Assembly: GCF_918797505.1 (NCBI RefSeq)
Contig: NC_092797.1
Coordinates: forward strand, 55,216,157-55,280,156
Length of the DNA: 64,000 bases
Source: Bemisia tabaci
Lineage: Eukaryota > Arthropoda > Insecta > Hemiptera > Aleyrodidae
Reading direction: 5' to 3'
Position 1 is the first letter of the stretch, and each line of letters begins with the position of its first letter. Below are positions 43,326 through 55,532 of the stretch, in pieces. A program made the translations under genes and the position numbers. Under the pieces are notes generated by a model, which made no database searches, had not been told where the DNA came from, and worked only from the letters and a program-made list of their open reading frames with translations.

Positions 43326-43764
43326 AACGAGTCAATTGGGGAAGACGGACAAAATTTGGAAATTTAAGAAGCTGTTAATTCCGTTCCTACAAAACTTGGA
43401 GGGTTTGAAATTGGTCCGGTGGTTTCCCCGTAAAATTTCTTTTGGAAGCACGCCTTATATTTTAAAATTTGAGGATATAAACATATCCATGTGATATGTA
43501 ATTTAGGGGCAGCCCTTATTTCTCTTTTTCACCTGGCCGATTCTCTTCAGTTCTTCATCTTTCTCATCTTATCATCCTAACCTTCGTGACCCTTTACTTA
43601 TTTTTATTTGCTCAGTTTTCATTTCATTTTACCACTTCTTCCTCTTTATCCTCTTTTTCTCCTCATCTCCCGTCTATTCTTTTTTCCTACCTTTTTTGCC
43701 TTTTTTTCTATTTTTACCTGACCTTGCCATTCCTCCCCTGTCCCCCATTTCCTCATTTCTCCTC
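43326..43764 (+). other. dispersed repeat copy and pyrimidine-rich stretch
   Basis: 43328-43480 is a second copy of the 'ggacaaaatttggaaa' repeat seen at 33410 and 61855. From 43510 to 43760 the plus strand is dominated by C/T. Confidence 0.55.
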
Positions 43765-44459
43765 CACGGAAAAAACGATATGATGCTGAGCACCTGTTTA
43801 CATCAAATGGAACCAGCTAGTATAGCAGTAGCACTGAAACAATTTGCAAAAGTGGTAATTTTATTGTGCGAAAATGGCAAACTATACTTTTGCGAAATTA
43901 ACATTACTAGTTTATGCTATTATGGCTAAAATTTTTGCTAGATTTTCAAAATGTTTGCCAAATTAGCGTATGGTTTTGCTCTGTTTACCAATTATTTTGC
44001 GGAACTTACTAAAATCAATCGCTAGAAAAAAGAAAGGGGGGGGGGGAAGAAAAGACAAAAAGAAGGGAAAAAAATAAATAACATAACATAAATACATCGA
44101 CATAAATTCAAACTAGGAAAAAGCTCAAATAATTAAAACTGGAAAAAGACGCAATTATAAAAAACAGTAATTTGGTAAAGAAAAAAATGAGAGAGAGTTA
44201 AAAAAAACGAAAATTTGTAATACATGAATAGGAATATGTTGAGTACAATTAATAAAGAATTTGAAACACAAATTACAGGATGAAATAAAAAATAATAAAT
44301 AAATAATAAATAATAAATTCTGGTAAAATATTATAAGAATCCAGCCCTAAAAATTTAGATTGCAGCCCTACGGACTGTAGGTCTCAGCAGTACTGCCATA
44401 TCAGCTGACTCCATTTGCTCTAAACAGTTAGTGCCCAGCCCTATATCGTTTTTTCCGTG
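43765..44459. mobile_element. MITE family B, copy 5, with a long interior
   Basis: 'cacggaaaaaacgatatgat' and 'atatcgttttttccgtg' ends. The flanking arm words ('atggaaccagctagtat', 'gccatatcagctgactccat', 'gtaggtctcagcagtac') match 2732-2911, but an AT-rich segment of about 500 bp separates the arms. The segment includes a G11 run near 44037. Confidence 0.8.
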
Positions 44460-46516
44460 TCCTTTTCACCCCTGCCATTTACTTCTTCTTCGTATTTTTT
44501 TCCTCCTGCTATTTTTTTCCTTTTCCCCGTGGACCAGGGTCTTTTCCCCCACGAGTGATTTAATTTAATCATCAGTGTAATTTGCTCGGTCTAAAAGAGC
44601 ACGCCAATGCAGGTTGCGAACGACAGGTACGGAGTGGCGCCTTATGGACGTTTTGAAAAAATACTCGTGGCAAGCTACATTAATTGAAGTTACAAAAGCT
44701 GGTAATAACAGTTCATCAAATAGTCTGCAGCCGAACCCAGGTTACTCAGCTCCGCGTTCAACATCAAAGAAATGAGCAATAATTAGAGAGCAATTGAAAA
44801 TAATTACTCTGAGGAGCCACCGAAAATCAATACAAACCCGTTAAAATTCCCGTGGATAAGTACCGACACGGCATTCCCGTTTTGTCCTCCTCCGCTTGTG
44901 ATAACGCTGCCAGATCTCATGATAAAATGTATGTAGTCATGCTCAAACTGCAAAAATGTGTATCTCGGTTACGGTATCTCAAAATTGCTGCTCCAGTTTT
45001 ATTTTCGAAACGAAACCAAACCAACAGCATGGCTTACAATGTTCACAGAATGCTATACATGAAGAGGAAAAATCACGGGAGTTTTTGAGTAATTACGTTC
45101 TGTAGTTTTCCATGTAAAAAGAGAAGTATAGCAGGCAGTCCACAACGTTGCAAACCGAGTTACGCTTTTTTTGCAGTTTTTTTGGCAAATGCCTGAGCAA
45201 ACAGTCATATATTCTTATTTGCATTGAAATCCTTATTATTTTGCTAGTTTTAAACCGAATAATGTTTTACGCTCGTAAAATAGAATTTAGTGTAAAAAGA
45301 TGTATCATATAGTGGTATCTCTAATATATTTTATCGTGAATATTTATCTTGAAACTTTCGACATGCCATTAAATACAGACTTTTTAAAACGTTGACAAAA
45401 TAAATATGTGAGGAGTATTTTTAAAAAAAAATCAAGGAAAGTTCGTAGGTTGAAAAAATTATTACTTTCAAAATATTGAATTCTCGAGGGATATTCGTCT
45501 AAAACAAACGAAACTCCTTTAACCTTCACCAATATGACTATCTGCCTTAGCAGTTGATAGCGCAACACACTCAGCACGCGCAGTTCGGAAATACAGTATA
45601 GGAAAGGAAACGCGACTTGATGACGGCGCAGAGATACAACTATTCGTGTTTGATGGATGTCCGTGTTGCATGTGCAAAATTGAAGGCGCGATGGCGAGAG
45701 GCGTGAACTCGCACTGGTCCACTCTATGCGGCCGTGAGATGTCGCTTAATTTTGGTGGAAAAGTCAAGAATCTAAGCCGGATGACGCCTCCCCTATCTTC
45801 AACTGTGTTGCTTACTTACCTTTGGAGGACTACTGCAAGTAAGACAAATGAAAACACAAATTATGGAAATGCAGCAATGGAAAAATTTACCGCTCTGTCT
45901 TTGTCGCGATGTATCCATTTACGTAAGGCGGGTTAAAACAGGATACCAAGAAGCATGCTCTTACGTCGGAAATTTGCCTATCGATGCACAGCGAAGGCAA
46001 AGAACGGCATTTGCAGTGTGTAATTTAGTGATGTAGGTGCTAAACATTGCAACAAAACATAACAACGTTGGGTTGCACCCGGTCAAAAGTGCTGATTTTC
46101 AGCACGATGTCGCAGGGATGACTCGTAACCGAACCGAGAAGTGATTGAACACTATGGCTATTTTTTCTGACTCGAATGGGGACTAGTTTCAGGAGAGATA
46201 TGAAAGCAAATTCAATTTAATGAAAAAATGGCGCGGCTGTTAATTTTACTTCGCTCTCCATTCCCGGGCGAAATGAACTTCGTTTTTTCTGCCCTCTCAT
46301 CCCGATGGATAGAGACAGGGTTCAATACCGAACTCGCAACGCACGTTTGCACGTCGGAATTTCACCTGGAACAGGACCAACATTTTTACATTTTTCAAAC
46401 TCAGCTCGTTGGTGAGGAATCAGAGTTTCCTGTTTCTAGTGTGCAACGGGTTATCGGAACTAATGTAGCGGTCGGATGGTTCGGATAATCGAAAGAGCAA
46501 ACGTTAGACTCCATGA
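44460..46516. other. 2 kb intronic DNA, little recognised
   Basis: A hairpin-family block with 'gcgcagagatacaactattc', 'tgttgcatgtgc' and 'attgaaggcgcg' lies at about 45625-45695; its inverse is at about 52625-52705. No gene is supported. Confidence 0.45.
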
Positions 46517-46645
46517 ATTGGACGTATTTTCATCAAACGGAACTATGTGCATTAAGTCATGAGCCCTGAGACCCATAAGTATATGTGCATAACAGGGCTC
46601 ACGTCATAATGCACGTAGTTCCGTTTGATAGAAATACGTCCAATT
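46517..46645. mobile_element. short hairpin family F, copy 2
   Basis: 'attggacgtattttcatcaa' pairs with the inverse at the right ('atagaaatacgtccaat'). The arm continues through 'acggaactatgtgcat', and an inner 'tcatgagccctg' pairs with 'cagggctcacgt'. Confidence 0.85.
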
Positions 46646-48558
46646 GAAAGAAACGTCCATGCGAATGCTTTAAAAACCTCTAATGTTGTCTACGTGTGTA
46701 GTGTACACTTTTTATACAGGTTTTGAAAATACACCCCACGGTGGAGAGGGGTAACTAGGATAAGTTTCCGAAAGACCGCAGAGTAAAAATTAGTTCGAAT
46801 AACTCGGATTTCCGATAAACTAAGTTTGGATAATCCGGTGTATACTGAGCATACTTTCCTCGCGCTTGCCATGAAATAATCCTTTAAATTCAAACTTGGG
46901 CTCTGAACTCATTTAAGTAGGCTTTGTTGGAATAATTTTATCAGCTGTGCGCTCAATTTTCATTGACTAGTTTACAAGTCCTACGCATCTGAGAAAAAAA
47001 ACACATTTCTATTCGATTTATTGGGGGAAAAAATTGTTTTATAGAACCTTTGTAACTCGCATCATAATTTGTAACTGATTTTGTTTCTGCTTTCTTGTTT
47101 CTTTTGTTTTCTGTTTAATCCTTTAAATTTGTTTTCTGAGCTATCTATGAAGCCTGGATTCCTTTCCTTTTTCATGCCCATACATGTTTACAAAAGAATA
47201 TGTTAATATTAAAAATTTAAAAACTGGCGTCATCGGTATAGTACTTTTTTACTTAAAATAATTTTTTAGAGATCAAAATATGGGCTCTGGTACAAGGAAG
47301 TCTAACCGCGATTTGAAGGCTTCATTCAGAGTCGGTGGTTTTCTTCTGAAATAATGGCAACGCTGGAAAATATGCATGGCGCCGAGAATCCGGTACCAAA
47401 GTCCTGGCTGATACGGGCGCAACTTTTTGAATGATATTCACAATTTAGTGACTGGATACATGTTATACTGCATGCGATTGTATCCTAATCGATAGAATAG
47501 AGCAGAGTCAGAACAACTTCCGCCGTTGAACTTAATTGGACGTCATTTTGCAATAAGGAACTAAAATTTCTAACCCACCTGTAAAAGCCCCTATCTGCAT
47601 AGAGAAACTGTCGGCTTGTACGGTATTTTTAAATCGTGCCAAAAATTTAGGGGAAAGGGAAAGGAAGAAATTTGGCACTGTCCAAATAATCATATAACGT
47701 TTTTCCTTATGACGGCAGACCAGACGGTGACTAATTTTCTCATGTTTTATTCATTGACCAGAAAATTAAGCAACATGCTGTCTCAAAAGTTGCGTTCTGC
47801 GTAGTCTTGGGAGAGTTTATAGAGATATTCCAAGTATTATGTTGCTTATTTCTTCGTTTAAAAATGAAGCCTGAGTAAAAAATTAGGTGATATATAGCGT
47901 CGTTCTTCTGACTCAAGGACGTATTTCTATTTTCTTATGAGCCCCGAGAAGCGTAGATATATATAGAGGAGAAGGCTCACGTGTAAATGCAGATACGCTC
48001 GTACGTCAGAGGAGCAACGATAATACTGTTAAGCTCACACTTTAAACGTGTATGAACAAGACTCTCATTTCTTGTGTGTCAAATTATGTCTGTAGCTCGG
48101 TTCACTTCTGAAAGCGGAAAACTCAAAATGCGCAAGCTTCTTACGTAAATTGTCAGATACGGAATGCGTTTCATACATTGTGAATGCAACGCCGCTGATA
48201 AAGCCGTTTTTGAGATATTTTTACGAGGTGCAACACTAATTTTTCGCTCCAGCTGTATACATTGCAATACATCCATATTCCTACTAAGGTTCAATGCGTG
48301 CTTTATGGGAGATTTTCTTCGTTCGACTCATTTGTCGTTAAAATGGATGTATTTTAACTTGACTTGTCGTAGCTTCATCCCTCGATAGAGACTGCGTTTG
48401 TGAACAGTGGCATCAAATAGAACTGGAGTCAATCGTCATGACATCCTTAATCCGAAATCGAAACTGGAAAAAATGGGGTTTTGGCTGTGCGAATGAGTTG
48501 GAGTGTGCATCGCAGAATTGAAGTGACAGAGATATCGGTTTTCGCGAGCGGTTCTAAT
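46646..48558. other. 1.9 kb intronic DNA, little recognised
   Basis: A half-copy resembling a family G end ('attttgcaataaggaact') is at about 47535. No gene is supported. Confidence 0.45.
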
Positions 48559-48681
48559 AGACGCATTTATAGTAAAAGGAACTAAAACTATTTTGACATG
48601 AGCCATGTCATGGATGTATTCTTATGTATCCCACGGTTCATGTCAAAATTGATATAGTTCCTTTTAACTTAACTACGTCTA
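48559..48681. mobile_element. short hairpin family F, copy 3
   Basis: 'agacgcatttatagtaaaag' and 'gaactaaaactattttgaca' mirrored by 'tgtcaaaattgatatagttc' and 'cttttaacttaactacgtct'. Confidence 0.85.
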
Positions 48682-49297
48682 GATAGAACTGCGGATAGTC
48701 GGTGTCTATCGCAGACTCGTCGTTTGTAAGACTCAAAGTTTGCGGTCTTTGATGAGTTCGAAGGAATCGCATTGACGCTGACGGTGACGCCAGATCAAAG
48801 CTTTCAACGGGAAGCTCACAATATTTGCCAGATCAGGGATTGTTATTCGAAAAACGCCTTCCTGTCGTTCTTTTGGGTGCTTTTTGAATATTTTGACTAA
48901 ATTCCGCTTTCAGAAAATACTATCTCTGGCTCGGATTCATTCACAAAATCACCCATCCTCATTGGCAAACTAATGGCACGTATGTTGTTTCTGAAATCAG
49001 CCAAAAATATTAGTTCCCAATCGCGACATGTAGTCTCTTTCAATGTCCTTTGGAGAAACTTTAGTTTTTAAAAACTAGAAGTTGATTTGATACTGAAGCA
49101 TACAAGTTGATCTAATTAGTAATACAATTTTTTGGCCTTGATTTCCGGCAAAATAGTGCGGATCCAACTCTATTTTACCACCATGTCAGTAAACAAAGTT
49201 TTGTCAATATCCGATTAAAATGAGCACATGCTTAATAAAATATGTAATATTATCATTGTTTAGCTATTTCAACTATAAGCAAATCGTTCCATCAGAC
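48682..49297. other. intronic DNA; degenerate family G traces
   Basis: 48900-49030 has 'gcacgtatgttgtttctga' and 'atattagttcc' words seen in the family G copy at 55533, but no clear ends. Confidence 0.4.
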
Positions 49298-49301
49298 TTA
49301 C

Positions 49302-49468
49302 GTCAGTGGCGTGGCGTGCTTTGCGATATATCGATTGATCGGTCATTTAAACCTATGGAAAAGTATCGACAAACGGGTGTTTGCATCGAACTCCTTAATA
49401 ATCGATTATTTATTAAAGCTTCAAATGGGGAAATATCGATAGATCGAAAAGCACGCCACGCCACTGAC
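49302..49468. mobile_element. MITE family N, copy 1, TTAC target duplication
   Basis: 'gtcagtggcgtggcgtgc' and its inverse close the element, and TTAC lies directly outside both ends (49298-49301 and 49469-49472). The interior has 'tatcgattgatcg' and 'atcgatagatcga' mirrored words. Confidence 0.88.
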
Positions 49469-49929
49469 TTACCCAAGTCTGTAAACATACAGATTTAGAG
49501 CCACCAAACTCACGATAGCAAAATCAACTAAAGTGTAACCAAACAGAGGAATTGGGACAGGGAGTGTGAGAGGGAGAGAGACACGAAAAGCGGAAAGTGT
49601 AAAAATCGGGGGAAAGACGGAGTAGGGCTGATGCTCCAGGGGGCGCGGGGGAGAAGCGTGAGGGCGGGGCGAGGGGTGGATGGGGTGGGGGTGGGAGCGA
49701 CAGATGCAGACCGCGCGGAGAGAAACGCGGGCAGGATTTAATCAATGACGACTAGCAGTGTTTGCTCATGCCCGAAGATGTTAAAGCCGGCAACGCGCCA
49801 CGACAGCGCCTTCAATCGCCCGGGATACCACACGCTCTGCAGCATCGCCCTCGCCCGCTTCAAACACCTCACGCTCCATCCCTCGCGCGTACCGCACTCC
49901 GCGCTCTCCAAACAGTGCTCGTAAACTGA
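49469..49929. other. intronic DNA with GC-rich part
   Basis: 49540-49920 is purine-rich then GC-rich ('gggcgcgggggag'); no recognised protein. Confidence 0.4.
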
Positions 49930-50001
49930 ACGCATTTATGCTAAAAGGAACTATGTGCATAGGGTTTATATGCAACATAGTTCCTTTTAGCATAAATACG
50001 T
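49930..50001. mobile_element. short hairpin family F, copy 4 (near-perfect)
   Basis: 31-bp arms, 'acgcatttatgctaaaagga' onward and its inverse, with two mismatches and an 11-base loop 'tagggtttata'. Confidence 0.9.
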
Positions 50002-50042
50002 CCAACTGATCTAGTGACTACGTCATTTGGCGTCTATCCTGC

Positions 50043-50288
50043 CTAGCTAAGGAAAAACACCGTGTGAGCCTTCAGACGTTGCCAATTTCCTTTGCCAAAT
50101 CGTGAATATTCGAGAACATTCGTAAATATTTTTCTTCCAATTTTCCAGAGAATTTTGCTCGAAAAGTTGAAATAAAAAGTCTGAAAATTTCGAAGAATAA
50201 CATCCTGAACTTCCTCAAAAAAATCAAAATAAAATTGAGGAGACTTGGCAACATTCGAATGCTCATACGGCGTTTTCCCCCAGCCCGG
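50043..50288. mobile_element. MITE family A, copy 5
   Basis: 'tagctaaggaaaaacaccg' start, 'gttgccaatttcc', mirrored 'ggcaacattcgaatgctcat' and 'acggcgttttcccc' end. Confidence 0.85.
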
Positions 50289-50291
50289 CCG

Positions 50292-50715
50292 CAATGGTGT
50301 GGCGTGCTCTGCGATGTATCGATTGATCTTCCACTCAAACCTATGAATAGGATCGATGAACAGGGTGTATATATATATTAAAGTCGCTTTACAACGCACT
50401 CTGGCGTTCTACGACCCCCAAACGCCACATATGCCTGTCTTCCCAGAGGTTATCGGGCAACTGACACCGCAACATCTCTTCGTCAACGCCTTGCCGCCAA
50501 CCCTTTACGGGACGTCCCCGTCGCCTCTTCCCAGGTGGTACCCAATCCAAAACTTGTTTGGGCAACCTCTCCTCCGACATTCTTTGCACATGTCCATAAT
50601 GATCTTTGCACATGTCCATGAACAGGGTGTTCACAGCGAAAACTTTAGTAATCGATTCTTTACTACAGCTACCAATGGGGAAATGTCGATAATCGATCAT
50701 TTACGTCACGCCACT
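50292..50715. mobile_element. MITE family N, copy 2, split by an RTE fragment
   Basis: The left half 'aatggtgtggcgtgctctgc' with 'tatcgattgatc' and the right half 'aatggggaaatgtcgataat' with 'cacgccact' align with 49302-49468. The centre is occupied by 249 bp of retrotransposon. Confidence 0.88.
50369..50617 (-). pseudogene. 5'-truncated RTE-type LINE 3' end
   Basis: Flanked by the 13-bp duplication ATGAACAGGGTGT at 50356-50368 and 50618-50630. On the minus strand it reads 'YGHVQRMSEERLPKQVLDW', 'GKRRRGRPVKGWRQGVDEEM' and ends shortly after 'RHMWRLGV'. This is the conserved C-terminal tail after the reverse transcriptase in RTE-like non-LTR elements. The last bases before the duplication are (at)n, matching the short-repeat 3' tails of such elements. 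Only the last 70 or so codons were inserted, so this is a dead-on-arrival copy. The frame runs open into the host MITE by chance. Confidence 0.88.
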
Positions 50716-51154
50716 GCGCTGCAGTATCGCTGTTTGATGGTTCTAATGTAAGCATGAGAATCACCTCGTTGGCTACTTCGCAGATGTTTAAATGCGTCGG
50801 GATCCTCTTGAAATGGATCTGATGAGTCATGAATTGAATCAAGATTAGTATTTATGACCAATTTGGAATGGACTTGCGTCATCAATACGCAGAATAAAGT
50901 CCGATTCAGTGTTATCTTTTTCCTATTTTCCTTTTTATCACATCGGAATCCTCGGACGTAGGACACGTATCGATTAATGCAGGGATGACGCAGCCATTAA
51001 AACAGACCACAACCTTTGAAACAGTAGAGTTCACTCTCGTAAACTTTGACCGACCGAATAATAAACCAAATCAATCGATAGTGGGTAATTTTATCATACG
51101 AAAACCTTGGAACCACCTAATTGTTGAATGGGTTTAATGGCTCTACAAATATCG
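50716..51154. other. intronic DNA, nothing recognised
   Basis: No gene or complete repeat seen. Confidence 0.4.
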
Positions 51155-51400
51155 CTAGGCTGATGAAAAACGACGGATGAGCCTTCAGTCGTTGCCTTAT
51201 TTCTTTCTATAAAATGTGAATTTTCCGGAAAGCTTTTGGATACTTTTCTCTGGATTTCCCAAAGATTTTTTCCTGAAATCTAAATCCACAGATTCTGAAA
51301 ATTTCAATCGAAAATATTCATAAATTTCCCAACACATGAATGTTTCATAAAGAAAAATTTTGCTGCATCCGGATATTCATTGGGCGTTATTCCATAGGAC
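51155..51400. mobile_element. MITE family A, copy 6 (diverged)
   Basis: 'gctgatgaaaaacgacgga' and 'cagtcgttgccttatttc' at the left; 'tattcattgggcgttattcc' at the right; middle 'gaaaatattcataaa'. Confidence 0.75.
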
Positions 51401-51881
51401 AACAGTACAGGGAGAAAGGTGCTGTTTTTGTGGTTTTTTATGAAACTCTCAGGGCTGAGTGTAAACGAAACCCACCCAGAGGATATTGTATTTTTTAGAG
51501 AAAAATGAATGACACCTCAGGAAAAGTGTGATTCTCGGCAAAAATATTCATCGAAGTTTGTTTAGAACTCATTCAGAAGTTGGAAATTAAAATTATTATC
51601 ACGTCTCGAGCTCTGTCACTTTCTTGTTTTCTTAGATTTTAAGCTAAGAATTCCATTAAAGTCTCTGACACGTAGACTTATTAGAAAGCGGAGCTGCTTT
51701 CTGCACTGAAAAAGATCAGATGGCAACACTTTCCCTACACTGATACTCTAGTGTTGAATAGCCAAGTCTAGCGTGTTACATAGGCAGATTCAGACACCTT
51801 GAACTGGAGAGAGGGGGTGTAAGGGAGGTCCGGGGGCCTCCCCCAGAAATTTTTTGAATTTTTGAGTCATGCAGTTGCTTA

Positions 51882-52194
51882 TAGAGTCCCTTTATACTGA
51901 GAGTCAAGACAATTCGGCTCATGGATGTCACAAACGGGAATAAAGATTACAGAAATCGAACGTTTTTCGTAATCTTTGATCGGCCCATTCTCGAATTCCT
52001 TTCTTCGTTCCTTCCCTCATTCCGTTTGTTCCTTGCCGAACCCGTAATTCCCCGGTTCATTCCAGATTATAATCTTTGCAATCGGTTGAAACTGTAATCT
52101 TTATTCCCGTTTGTGACACTGTGAAGGCCTAAAATACGGGAACCAATCAGAAATGGATTCAAATTGTCTTGACTCTCAGTATAAAGGGACTCTA
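51882..52194. mobile_element. hAT-like MITE, complete, 8-bp target duplication
   Basis: Ends 'tagagtccctttatactgag' and 'ctcagtataaagggactcta' are perfect inverted repeats, extending through 'agtcaagacaatt' with at most slight mismatch. GTTGCTTA flanks both sides (51874-51881 and 52195-52202). The 313-bp body has 'cgggaataaagattacag' and the mirrored 'tgtaatctttattcccg'. It is the uninterrupted counterpart of 9269-14851. Confidence 0.93.
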
Positions 52195-52202
52195 GTTGCT
52201 TA

Positions 52203-53538
52203 CATGCAGTTTTAGTTTATAATATCTTTATTTAATGCTTCTGATATCGAACCACGGAGGACGGTAATCTGTTTTTCTATAATTTATTGGTTTAAATGGT
52301 AGGGTAGTTTTCTCAAAATTAATCTTTGAAATTATCATTGAGGCGAGTTTTTTTTCTCATCGGTGCTCATCTTCTTCGGGGAAATTAAAAATGCACCTAC
52401 ATAGAAAATGTTGTCATGGTAATGCCGTGAAAGCAAACATTTATACGTCTCATATCAGCTGAGTTCTTTTTAGATTTTTCCATAATCTTCGGTGTGCCAT
52501 TAATTAATAAAAAATGTATTTTTTCACTTAACACAGACGAACGCACTAGAACTTTCCCGCTTGTTTTAAGTTTTCCCTCAAATCTCAGTGACGTCTCCTT
52601 GGCAATATAGAGCGGAACATTGCGCCTCGCGCCATCGCGCCTTCAATTTGGCAGCTGCAACACGCACAGTCATCAAGCACGAATAGTTGTATCTCTGCGC
52701 CTTTATCAACGCACGTCCTTTCCGTAGCCCTGCTTGCTTCCACATTTCGTGAACTCCGTTTGTGTTATTCGTTGTGGTGCTTCGAGGGCTACACAAGCAA
52801 CACAGCCGAGGACAGAAAAGACGTAGTTCGACTGAAATTTATATTATAATTTCATAAGTTTTGCCAAGTTCCTTTTTGTTTACGGGGAAGAGGGCTAAAT
52901 AAATCATAACATTGAGCCAAGTGATCAGCCGATTGCTTGAGATTGCATCAGGAGGACACTTCATCCGTGTAGAAGAACCAAGTTTGCGTCTCTTTTACGG
53001 GTTTTTCTGCTAACTAACCCACGAGTAGACCCCTTGTTTCCGGAAATGTTTACCCTTTTCTCGCTGAAATCGGCTCATTGAGCTTAAATCAGGACATGCT
53101 CAAAACAATTTATTTTGTCCCAAGATTTACAACATCGTCTAAACTATACCGTCAGGTGAATCTCTTCAGAGGCAAAGGAAGGGGTCGTTTCTAAAAAGGA
53201 ATAAATCCATTTTTTTAGATGATCCCCCAAGGCTCTCCTTATAACATAGCCGAGGGCCCATCTGGAAAATAGACCCGTTAGTTCCCTTTTGAAAACAACC
53301 CGCTCAAAGATCATATTCCTCGTCGAAAATTGGCATATTGGCGTCAAAAAGGGATGGCTCGTGTTGCCTTTGAAATATACGATAAGGTAATATTTACCCA
53401 CTTAATTTTCACCGGAGCGTGCAGTGCTGCAATCAATGCGGAATCGAGCGAAGAAGGGTTAAGGGCCCCGCGGGCTTGCCGAATTGCTCCAAAAATGAAT
53501 CTTTTCCACCAAAAGACTCACCCAACTTGCACAGCATC
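52203..53538. other. intronic DNA, little recognised
   Basis: A hairpin-family block ('gcgccttcaatttgg', 'cacgaatagttgtatctc') lies at about 52625-52705. No gene. Confidence 0.4.
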
Positions 53539-53762
53539 AAAAGAACGTAACTTCATTTCAATGTTGCCAAGTTTTTCCTCGCAACTTTATTAATCAGTGA
53601 GAATCTTGAACACTTCTAACTGAAAAATTCAATGCTTTTTCCTCAGATTTCATGCAAAAGTCAGACAAATTTTAGATACGAATTGCACAAGTACATTTTT
53701 GTAAAATAAATCAGTTGCTTGGGTCAATTTGACAATCTTCTAATGAAGTTACGTTCCTTCGT
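53539..53762. mobile_element. TIR MITE with short arms
   Basis: 'aagaacgtaacttcatt' and 'aatgaagttacgttcctt' close a 224-bp AT-rich unit; further inward pairing is weak. Confidence 0.65.
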
Positions 53763-54889
53763 CGGGAAACGACGAAATGTCTAAGATCAACTACGTAACA
53801 CACAAATTGCGTAGTTAAACTTGCGTCGTTGTGTACAAGTTATTTTCATTATCGCGTAGTTGCGCAGTTTTAGCGTCTGAGGCATTTTTTCGCCGTCTCC
53901 AGTAATCAAGTTTATCCAGGGAGGTGTAAGACAACACAACTCGAATAAACCAAAAAATCTTGCTAACTATCACAAATCACTCTCTAGTATGGTTCGAATG
54001 TATTTAAAACTATGTTTCCCCATCGTATGAAGTTGAAAAAGGAAAAAGCAAAACTTAACAAAATGTTATGCTTAAAATTCAAAAATCGATTGCAATCACC
54101 TGTGAGAAAGGTCAATGACAGTTTGCAAGATTGTTTGCGTTAACGGGTTATACAATAACGTTATCAGCTAGGAACAGCCGAAAATGTCAGGGAATGACTA
54201 GCAACAACTACAAAGTGCCTGAAACAACTGGAAGCAGCCGCAATAGGTACCTTCATGACTTCATCAATGGGTGACCAGATGACGCCTTTTTACATGGTGC
54301 TCCGATGACGTCTTCAACGAGAAACACAATATTCGCCAAAAGCAGCAGGAATCACGCAAAAATAGCTGCAAATATAGCCGAATGATATTCAAATGCAACA
54401 GCAGGTTACCATCTTCAGCGGGTAGGGGGAGGGGGGGAGATGGGTGTAAAAAATAGCGAGAAAGGAAGGAGATTCGCATTCTCGATAAATATTCGCTGGT
54501 CTTATAACCAGATTTTTGCTGCACGCTGCACGACGCCGTGGTTTTTTTCCAGAATTATACCGCTTAAGATTCTCCACGCACAAATTGAGGTTCTCAAACT
54601 GGCACTAATGATTTAATTTATTGGTCTGCAGTTTCACTTGAAATTCCATAAGAATCTCAAGATCTGATCTATATGATGTGTCCCGTATACATCGATTACC
54701 TATTCGGGCCGACGATGTTGGAAACGCAAGAATCCATTGGAGAATCTGCAGGTGTCTGAAATCGTGTGAATTTCCGTAAATCCGGGCAAAGTTTGCAAGA
54801 GCCTCCCTCTCTCTGGACAAAAGTACTGGAAGAAGGACAGAAAAGTGCTCGCAGAAGAGTAGCCAAGATCCATTCACACCCGAACGACC
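53763..54889. other. intronic DNA, nothing recognised
   Basis: No supportable gene or complete element. Confidence 0.4.
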
Positions 54890-55145
54890 GCTTCGGAGTG
54901 TGCACACGTCATTGAGCACGGGCTTTGCGGGCGGGCGGCGGCTCGCGTCCAGAACCTGGCGGGCTTCCCCGTATCGCACCGCCGCGCAACACGTGACTTT
55001 TTAACTCCACCGCCGCCGCCGCCGCCGACTCCCGGCATCGTCGTCGTTATAACTGCACGGATTATGCACTTATGCAGATTAGAGCCGAGCCGGTGCCGCG
55101 CCCGCAAATTACCGCAATCGACTCGAATAATGACGCTTTCTTCCT
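54890..55145 (+). other. GC/CpG-rich island with (ccg)n run
   Basis: CpG-dense, includes a (ccg)6-type run at about 55010-55028 and 'cgcaacacgtgac'. It reads like promoter or 5' UTR sequence, but no adjoining coding frame is recognised. Confidence 0.4.
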
Positions 55146-55396
55146 GTCGCCGCTTAATCCTCCCCGCTCCGAGTCGAAGAAACTCACCCCCTATTTCTTC
55201 TTCTTAGGCTTCGCCGAGTAGCTTTCGTCTAGGGGTCGCAACCCCCTTTTCCTACTTCTTAACCCCCCCTCCCACGGAAAAAAAATGTTCGAAGAATGTA
55301 TTAGAAATCCGCGTGTCGTAAGATCGTGCTTTCATAATGGGTCAATAGGATCTTGTATGCGGTGCAAGAGCTCTTTTGATTTCCTTGTATCTACAG

Positions 55397-55469
55397 ACGT
55401 ATTTATGCTGAAAGCAACTATGTCGCACGAAAACCCTTTGTACATAGTTCCTTTCAGCGTAAATGTGTC
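55397..55469. mobile_element. short hairpin family F, copy 5
   Basis: 'acgtatttatgctgaaagca' with 'actatgt' mirrored by 'acatagttcctttcagcgta' and 'aatgtgt'. Confidence 0.85.
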
Positions 55470-55532
55470 CTAATGGAGGCGAATCCTTTTACACGTTATT
55501 TAGAGGCCGCTGTTCTGCCGTGTCAAGAATAA

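Noticed and set aside
43072..43335. A lysine/isoleucine-rich protein on the minus strand
   Set aside because: Explained by short-period repeat words that keep several frames open.
50630..50700. N-terminal extension of the RTE protein frame
   Set aside because: This part lies outside the 13-bp target duplication and is host MITE sequence.
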